Shown here in pieces: positions 57,689-64,000 of a stretch of DNA of 64,000 nucleotides (position 1 is its first letter; the number at the start of each line of letters is the position of its first letter). A program made the position numbers and the translations under genes. This stretch comes from Amorphochlora amoebiformis. Taxonomy: Eukaryota > Cercozoa > Chlorarachniophyceae. A model generated the notes under the pieces. That model worked only from the letters and a program-made list of their open reading frames with translations, was not told where the DNA came from and did no database searches. The stretch is from assembly GCA_054601695.1 (NCBI GenBank), contig BAAHQB010000039.1, positions 744,001-808,000 on the forward strand. Direction: 5' to 3'.

Positions 57689-58952
57689 TTATACTATATA
57701 TATATATATCTACACATATAAATATATATACATCTTAACATACACCAAAAAAAATACTTGCAAAATCATATTCTCAATTGCAAGACCTAGCTGAATCAGG
57801 CTGTAGCACATGCGACAGAGAAATCCCCAATGCTCTACCGACTGCCGGCGGACACTGCGAAGCCAGGGTAGATGTAACGATAAAATCGCTTTCTCCACCG
57901 CCAATTGCACAGTGCCGTCCGCCCGTTACGGGGTCAGCGGTAGAGGTTGTATAACTGGTTATGAGATATTGGGAGTTAGGATTGTGGTGTGCCTCGCTGT
58001 TTTGCTCTCTCTCGCTCCCTCTCGCGCACTCGCGCTATCACTCTAAGGCTAAGCTGTATTGCTTACCCCCTCGCTCTATCCTTGATAACATCTTCGATTA
58101 AGCGGCCGGCTTTAAGCTGTCGAGCGATCGCCACGGCGACGTGGCGATAGTGGAGAGCCATGGGGTCTTTCTCCCTAGAGATATTCAAATATCAAAAGGC
58201 ATGAGGTGAGAGATGCCAAGATTAGAGATAAGCAGCTAAAGGTTAGCGGTCATCGGTGGACCCAAGAACTAAGCCAATAGGTGCGAGGAGCTCCTCACCA
58301 CAGGGACCAATTGTGTAGAAACCCTGGCAAATTAGTAGTAGTATTGTGAAATCCATACATAGGCAGACAGCATGCTACAGAAGAAAGTACATAAATAGGC
58401 AGACAGTATCCTACTCTCTCTGTCAATTTTTCTCTTAGCATGTATACAAACTACAATGCCTCCGATCCACAACAACGGGATCAAATTCTATTTATCACCT
58501 CCCCGATTAGAGACGCTATACGACTCTCGACATGCAGGCAGCAGGTTGCGAATGCGGCGTCCAGAATCGTCTTGAAGTCATGTTCCGACATTCCCGATTC
58601 CGTGAGCGTGAGTTTCTCGACCTGTGTTCATGAGAAATATCCGAAGTAAATCATCCGAAATCACCTTTCCTGAAAGTGTAATTATTTTAATATGACTTAT
58701 TTCTCGCTTCCATATGACAACCTGTGGGTCAGGAGAACGGGGTGGGGACGCGTAGGTCTGAAACCATGTGGGCGGTGACGGACAGTCTCCAAGTTCAAGT
58801 CTTTCAAGCAACCGTCGCTGCTGGATCGTCTCGGCGAGTCCGCTAATCTTCTCCTCATACGACGCACGCTTCCCCAGATATCCGGAGGACGCAAAAGACC
58901 TCACCAGACGACTTCGCAGTGCCGAACGGATGACCGAACAATTCGCCAGCAT
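41396..58952 (-). CDS. Fused alpha-beta 2-oxoacid dehydrogenase E1, mitochondrial
   Basis: Thirty-one exons: 58952-58722, 58621-58499, 58323-58262, 58174-58067, 57954-57787, 57135-57031, 55360-55249, 54530-54467, 54315-54285, 53394-53349, 53289-53203, 53122-53063, 52311-52162, 51708-51636, 51396-51339, 50115-50071, 48840-48780, 48221-48170, 47581-47499, 47392-47315, 47284-47194, 46738-46680, 46595-46566, 45952-45887, 45576-45519, 45350-45303, 44373-44336, 44186-44112, 43383-43339, 41687-41624, 41568-41396. About 847 residues. The leader [19 protein letters not shown] looks mitochondrial. Alpha part: [24 protein letters not shown] and the thiamine-diphosphate block VGDGSVNN (about 242) with SDND near 276. 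Then [12 protein letters not shown]; from about 450 the beta part, with [35 protein letters not shown] and a transketolase-like C-terminal fold segment ([13 protein letters not shown]). It would decarboxylate a 2-oxoacid (branched-chain or pyruvate) for an E2 partner. Substrate unknown; two junctions are odd (see findings). Confidence 0.87.
44600..44911. repeat. GA block followed by CT block
   Basis: Purine-rich 44611-44823, with a GAGAGAAAGGGAGAAGGAGA unit repeated at 44713-44800, then pyrimidine-rich 44840-44905, in the E1 intron 44374-45302. Another CT run lies at 45165-45262. The adjoining GA and CT parts could pair in RNA. Confidence 0.8.
46200..46560. repeat. Telomere-like repeats in both orientations
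   Basis: GGATTAGGGTTAAGGTTAG at 46201 and AGCGTTAGGGTT at 46551 are in one orientation. ACCCTAATC, CCAACCCTAATC and CCTAACCATAACCC at 46300-46410 are in the other. All lie in the E1 intron 45953-46565. Confidence 0.75.
50497..50765 (+). mobile_element. Possible tRNA-derived SINE-like element
   Basis: GTTAGCGCAGTGGTATAGTAG at 50504 contains TAGCGCAGTGG, a good match to the internal A box of RNA polymerase III tRNA genes. A weak B-box-like GATTGAAGTC follows at 50539. The cloverleaf cannot be closed, so it is not a tRNA gene. About 210 bp of unique, GC-richer sequence follows with an uninterrupted frame (50538-50726) that resembles nothing I know. It lies in the E1 intron 50116-51338, flanked by (TA)n, and has no clear poly(A) tail or target-site duplication. 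Confidence 0.3.
57395..57612. repeat. Tandem duplication, about 116-bp unit
   Basis: TTTACACCCCAAAAAGTGTACTATAATTTATATGGACATATTATACATATATACA occurs at 57401 and again at 57517 with almost no difference, in the E1 intron 57136-57786. The near identity suggests a recent event. Confidence 0.93.
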
Positions 58953-59074
58953 CGGGCCAAATTATAGGCTTCCAGTATTTCGGCAGGGGCTGGGAAGGCA
59001 ACCATCAGTACCCCACTAGTGATGGGTTTGACCACAAGGCCGAGAAATAAGTTGGAATTTGAATTAAGTCGGCC
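58953..59074. promoter_or_regulatory. 122-bp head-to-head spacer
   Basis: Only 122 bp separate the E1 start codon (58952, -) from the zinc-finger protein's start codon (59075, +). Both products have mitochondrial-type leaders, so a shared bidirectional promoter is a reasonable guess. No element is identified. Confidence 0.5.
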
Positions 59075-59660
59075 ATGAGGCTGACGCGGTGCCTGCGCAT
59101 AAACCGGATCCGCTTGTTTTCCACGAGTCGAAAAAATGATATCAAGCTTAAGGACACAAAGAAGGAAAAAGCAAAGGCTTATAAATTTCGCAAACCGAAA
59201 CAAAAGGCTATTTTTATGCTCATGGATAAGCCGAACCCCGATAGCTTACTCACCTGGCAGCCTGGGGATTGGACCTGCATGCGATGTAAAAAGCCGAATG
59301 TCAGGACTGACTCTAAGTGTGGTCACTGTCAAACATCGCGCCCCTTCAATCCTTGCACGAAGGTGAATAAATAATTTCCCGAAATAATATCTAAACATGT
59401 TCATAAACCAGATCGACCCCGGGTTGATTGAGGCCGCCATGAAGCAGCCCAAGGAGAAATTAACGATACTCCTTGAGCATATAGGGCTTCCCAATAATCC
59501 ATCGTGGCCCATTAGTAAGGATATTCTGAAGCATGCCCTCATCAACATAGCTCCGCTCGCGCAACTGGTACACCCCCTAACCTCCAAGGATTGTGCGGTA
59601 ACACCCTTCTTCCTCAGGAAAATCGGTGGAAGCCCGAGAAAAGGACAGATATCGACATAG
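59075..59660 (+). CDS. RanBP2-type zinc-finger protein, possibly mitochondrial
   Basis: Two exons, 59075-59362 and 59412-59660 (stop TAG), joined in phase 0 through a 49-nt GT...AG intron. If unspliced, exon 1 reads to a stop at 59374. The product is about 178 residues. The N-terminus MRLTRCLRINRIRLFSTSRK is basic, lacks acids and has an RLFSTS-like cleavage region, typical of a mitochondrial presequence. At about residues 65-89 lies GDWTCMRCKK...KCGHCQ, a W-x-C-x2-C-x10-C-x2-C RanBP2-type zinc finger, a fold that usually binds RNA or ubiquitin. The C-terminal half (IDPGLIEAAM..., NIAPLAQLVHPL) is not recognised. The tight head-to-head pairing with the E1 gene fits a mitochondrial role, which is inference. 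Confidence 0.82.
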
Positions 59661-59887
59661 GACTTCGGACCCTGATTCATAATAGAGTCCGAAGGGTTAT
59701 CCCCTAATGAAAACCCTAACATACAGTGACGTGCAACTCTCTATGAACACCCGATGGCGTTAGGCCTGATCTCGTTTAAATATTCTACGAAATGACTATG
59801 AATGTGTATACTGAACATGCAAACATAGACATTCCACGTACATTATAATACAATACACATACAAAAACACACACAATATATATATAT

Positions 59888-59945
<58 letters not shown>

Positions 59946-59987
59946 ATAAATATGTTATCTATATATATATATATATATATATATATT
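59661..59987. other. Spacer or 5' intron of the next gene
   Basis: Unique sequence to about 59870 with no convincing exon, then (TA)n at 59876-59985. The repeat could belong to an intron of the following gene, if that gene has an exon upstream of 59988. Confidence 0.4.
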
Positions 59988-60774
59988 ATGTACAGAAAAG
60001 GATTTCTCATAGCCGCACCCTTTATGCAAATTCCGATTGCCACATACGTATTGTGAACAACACACCAAGAGACCAACCGTGCACACGTCTTCATGTCCAC
60101 TAATAAGCTATTGTGATCGTAAGCCAAATTCTCACCTTAATTTTCAGGCATTTCTAGATTTTTTAGATGGAAAAGGCCTTTCCCCATCAGTCAAACAGTC
60201 CCAAGATGCCATTCAACTGCTCGCCCGTATCAGTCCATATGCCGCACTCCTAGGCCTGAGTTTTCCTGAGGCCGTTGGGTCAAAAGCCAGTCAAGGCGGA
60301 AGGCTTCTGAACGATAAAATCTTCGCTTATTTTAACTACCTCGTCCTCCAAATCGGATCAAATAGGGGTCCATGGGGCGGGATCCACACTTCCATTACCG
60401 ACGAAGACTTTTCAAAAAAAAAACCTGCACTGAAGGATTCAGCAGCCGAAGAGCTACGAGTAGTGAAGAGTCCGCTGCCAGCGAAGGGGAGCGTATTGAT
60501 AGAGGATGAGCGTCGTCGGCTGGAAGACGAGAGACAAACGCTGGAAGGCGAGAGACAAAGGCTGGAAGACGAGAGACGGATGCTCGCTGAGGAGAGAAAG
60601 AACATGATGGAAAGCATGGAGCAGGACAAGCAAACGATCAACAAGCAGTGGTTCGTCATCGCTGAAGAGCGCAATGATATTCTTGCAGAGAGGAAAATTC
60701 TACGGGAGGAAAGATCAAGGTTGGCCAGCGCTAATATGACGTCGGAAATTTCGAGGTTAGTAAGGTCTAGTTAG
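59988..60774 (+). CDS. Coiled-coil protein, unknown function
   Basis: Main exon 60149-60774 (stop TAG), preceded by a TTTTCAG acceptor at 60148. A short upstream exon from ATG 59988 to a donor near 60047 (MYRKGFLIAAPFMQIPIATY) joins in phase 0 and is the best guess for the start; alternatively it begins after the AG at 59997. About residues 20-110 are globular-looking (FLDFLDGKGLSPSVKQSQDA, ISPYAALLGLSFPEAVGS, FAYFNYLVLQIGSNRGPWGG). From about residue 130 a charged helix with repeated ERRRLEDERQTLEGERQRL heptad-like text forms a coiled coil. No catalytic motif is visible; a structural or cytoskeletal role is possible. Confidence 0.65.
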
Positions 60775-60854
60775 AAAAAGGACTAGGTAAAAGGGGTTCT
60801 AATTTGGATGAGCGGTAATTCTGCAGACTCACTTTGGAAGGCAATGTAGTTTAC

Positions 60855-61072
60855 AGCGGTGTCCTCACATACACTATCGTACATCAGCGATGCCAATCGT
60901 CACAAGTCTACAGGCCAAGATTACACGTCAGAGTCACGAATTAAGGAAGACGAAAATTGGTATCTGATCACCCATACACACGTTCTTACTCTCAATATCC
61001 CACAACTCTACTCTGCGGGTATCAAACGCTTTCTTAACCCCCCCTTGAATACATCTCAATGCTTATGGACAT

Positions 61073-61143
<71 letters not shown>

Positions 61144-61180
61144 TTATATATATTACATGTATAAATATGTATAAATATAC

Positions 61181-61217
<37 letters not shown>

Positions 61218-61239
61218 ATATATGTGTATATGCATAATA

Positions 61240-61277
<38 letters not shown>

Positions 61278-61330
61278 CATATATAGATATAAATATGTTT
61301 ATATAATGTATATAAGTACATATGTATAGA

Positions 61331-61419
<89 letters not shown>

Positions 61420-61482
61420 AATATATATATACACACATATGTAGGTATGTACATATACGTATATATATTCATCTATACATAT

Positions 61483-61543
<61 letters not shown>

Positions 61544-61627
61544 CATATGTACTGACACATATGGGCACATACATATAATATATATGTATGTGTTTGGTAT
61601 ACATACACATTATACACAGACACATGT

Positions 61628-61662
<35 letters not shown>

Positions 61663-62286
61663 TATATTTAAGTACATATATAATTCTTTAATATATATAT
61701 ATATATGTATAAATTCATAATCATAGAGATTTATGTGATTCGATATCCCCTAAGGCGTGAGAAGAGAAACTGGAGGGAGGAAGAGCCAACACGTCCCCCG
61801 CACAAATTTCATAGTCCTCGACCAAGCATTGAGAAGAAAGCTCCTCTTCCGACCCAGAGCGTTGCGTACGTCCGAGAGGTACCTGAGAATGCAACTGAAG
61901 GTATCCTTAACCTACTGATTGCCTGTGAAATCCACTTAATGCCCTACGACTGTTCCGTACTGGAGTTTTAGTATTTCTCTATATTACTAAGCATAGGGTT
62001 AACCAATCCTCTGCTTTTAATTCCCAGCTGGGTTGCAGTATGTGATGTCGCGATACGGTGTCGAGGCAAATGTGAAACTTACGACTGGATCGTCAGGCGA
62101 AAAGGTGCTATTCACAAGATTGATGTTCGTATTATGCTCAGCGCCAGTCCTGCAACTGACGTCGCTGCTCTCCTGTTTTTATCTTTACAGAGTGCGACAG
62201 TCATGTGGGCCGGTGAGATCCCAGATCGTGTGTATGAGGAACCGCCAGAATATCTTGGGGAGGTGCTACTAGTGTCGACAGACTGA
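60855..62286 (+). CDS. Unidentified gene, structure partly resolved
   Basis: Open coding-like stretches are 60855-61020 (after a TTTACAG acceptor; polar, [10 protein letters not shown]), about 61740-61880 (basic and Pro-rich, [16 protein letters not shown]) and the final exon 62028-62286 (stop TGA). The last exon reads [20 protein letters not shown] and later [20 protein letters not shown] without interruption; a spliced alternative starting at 62038 in another frame is possible. The upstream junctions fit only by assuming a donor at GTACGT near 61868. A (TA)-rich intron fills 61066-61700. No family recognised, and whether the first stretch belongs is uncertain. Confidence 0.42.
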
Positions 62287-63033
62287 AAGGAGCGTAAATC
62301 AGTAGCAATATCTAGAATATAAATATGTATCTGCTGAAGGGACACAGACTCACCCCTGGCCTTCAGCTAGATGAGTCAAGCTTTCACAGCAATATCAACA
62401 AGATCTAGAATATCTAGAATATGCAGGGCAATCGAGAGTACTCAGGCTACTCAAGCTACTAAGCAGTGCAAAAAAGTTGGTGACTAATTGTACTGACTAA
62501 ATGAACCTTTAATTTTAAATACTTCACGGACTCACAAAATCTAGAATATAGTCTTTATTGAGCGAAGAGTCGATCTAAGCTAGAGATTGCATGATTCTAG
62601 AGTATGGAGTCACTGGGCAAGGGCAAACCAATGGAATCTAGTATATTTGGTGTAAGTATCTAGAGTTTTTGGAGTACGATCAGGAGATGCCAGTATCTAG
62701 AGTGTAAAAAGCAATATCGTAAGCTATCTTGGCATATAACTGGTATAAATTTAAGAGAGAAAAATATATTGTTATTGTACTTTATAATTAATATAATTCA
62801 TAATTCATCGCGCACACCTATATATGTAGATAGTCATGCGCCAGATCTAGCAGATACATGAGCCATCGAAAATTATCGGCATAATAATTAGGTTTTACAG
62901 AACTGCTGTGTGATTAGGCCTATTACTGGTATTACCATGACGGCCCCCAAAGGTGAGTGAGTACTTACATATCGACTCTTAGACTCAACTGTAGCCTGAC
63001 TCCCAGTACAGCTAGTATCTAGCTTTATTGTGC
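62287..63033. other. CTAG-rich tail-to-tail spacer
   Basis: Lies between a forward stop (62286) and a reverse stop (63034). It has about 14 CTAG sites, mostly as TCTAGAAT or TCTAGAG (62312, 62403, 62411, 62540, 62594, 62656, 62696), and no (TA)n. Less dense than the other two spacers but of the same character. Confidence 0.78.
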
Positions 63034-63084
63034 CTACACTCCTTGCAATCTTTCAACCAGCTGCTCAATCGTCATTTCAGATTG
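63034..63084 (-). CDS. Last exon of a gene running off the right edge
   Basis: On the minus strand a TTTCTCAG acceptor is followed by 17 codons, QSEMTIEQLVERLQGV and then TAG. The text is coding-like (amphipathic helix) and begins in phase 0. The intron upstream (63085 to the window edge) is (TA)-rich like other introns here. The rest of the gene is not in the window. Confidence 0.55.
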   Translation of the reverse strand, partial: QSEMTIEQLVERLQGV

Positions 63085-63351
63085 CTGAGAAACATAAAGT
63101 GGTATGTCAAGTGTGTATATTATCAACAATTCATAAACTTACGTACATTTGCATAAGAACACATATGTATGTATACTATATTATATATATATATATTACA
63201 TACATACAATATATATGTATATATGTATATATATATATATATATATGAGTGTATATATATTGTTTATATATATATATATATGTATATATATATTGTTTCT
63301 TATATATGTATATGTGTATACCTATATAGATAATATATGTATATATATACA

Positions 63352-63385
<34 letters not shown>

Positions 63386-63432
63386 TATGCATATAATTAT
63401 ATATACTAGATATTTTGCGTATACATATGTAC

Positions 63433-63487
<55 letters not shown>

Positions 63488-63496
63488 GTAATGTAG

Positions 63497-63574
<78 letters not shown>

Positions 63575-63651
63575 CATATATATATATATAGTTAGAATAA
63601 TACATGCACATATTTAGATACTTGTCAACATATTATACATATATGTGTATA

Positions 63652-63695
<44 letters not shown>

Positions 63696-63800
63696 TATAC
63701 ATATATAAGTATTTTGTATACATATGTATTAATCTTCGATGCAATTATATGTATACATGTATACATACATGTGTATGTATATGCATATATGGATATATGT

Positions 63801-63846
<46 letters not shown>

Positions 63847-63888
63847 ATATATATGCATGTATATTGTATATATATATATATTTATACA

Positions 63889-63926
<38 letters not shown>

Positions 63927-63938
63927 AAATTATATACT

Positions 63939-63997
<59 letters not shown>

Positions 63998-64000
63998 TAT
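63085..64000. other. (TA)n-rich intron-like sequence
   Basis: Dense (TA)n with short (CA)n and CATATATG variants, without any unique coding-like island. Taken as intron of the minus-strand gene whose last exon is 63034-63084. Confidence 0.6.

Noticed and set aside
59397-59660. Separate small gene 22 bp after the zinc-finger stop
   Set aside because: A 49-nt GT...AG intron (59363-59411) joins it in frame to the zinc-finger exon, so it is more simply exon 2.
59246-59722. 158-codon minus-strand open frame
   Set aside because: It is antisense to the zinc-finger gene, whose plus-strand frame has a real zinc-finger motif and a good intron.

Overview
The window is nuclear DNA of an unidentified, intron-rich, probably unicellular eukaryote. 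Genes are cut into very short exons (about 20-430 nt), nearly all with GT...AG ends, and long introns are packed with (TA)n. Degenerate and perfect TTAGGG/CCCTAA arrays lie inside introns and suggest a TTAGGG-type telomere repeat. The standard genetic code works throughout: TAA, TAG and TGA all end genes. A leader with an 'ALAP' site on one transporter hints at an alga or relative with a complex plastid, but the lineage is not fixed. I built the gene models by hand from splice sites and reading phase. Long phase-consistent chains and recognisable protein families are the main support.

Layout, left to right. 1190-2932 (+): 3' part of a membrane protein with a long polar tail. About 5035-7055 (-): FYVE-domain protein. 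7470-18692 (+): 23-exon polytopic membrane protein of unknown family. 18839-22760 (+): poorly resolved gene made of small exons. 23750-35995 (-): 19-exon homologue of DNA polymerase phi/POL5/MYBBP1A. 36325-40607 (+): 13-exon nucleotide-sugar/PAPS-type transporter of the SLC35B (UAA) family. 41396-58952 (-): 31-exon mitochondrial 2-oxoacid dehydrogenase E1 with alpha and beta parts fused. 59075-59660 (+): RanBP2-type zinc-finger protein with a mitochondrial-like leader. 59988-60774 (+): coiled-coil protein. About 60855-62286 (+): unidentified gene. 63034-63084 (-): last exon of a gene that runs off the right edge.

Two kinds of spacer stand out. Head-to-head pairs share short spacers (122 bp between E1 and the zinc-finger gene, 329 bp between POL5 and SLC35B). 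The three best-resolved tail-to-tail spacers (22761-23749, 40608-41395, 62287-63033) are almost free of (TA)n but crowded with the tetranucleotide CTAG. Long introns hold (TA)n, an 800-bp (GA)n block, CT-rich blocks, telomere-like arrays and small tandem duplications. E1 and the zinc-finger protein may both act in mitochondria, POL5 in the nucleolus, the transporter in an internal membrane and the FYVE protein on PI3P membranes. I see no shared pathway. No rRNA, tRNA gene, CRISPR array or intact transposon was recognised.
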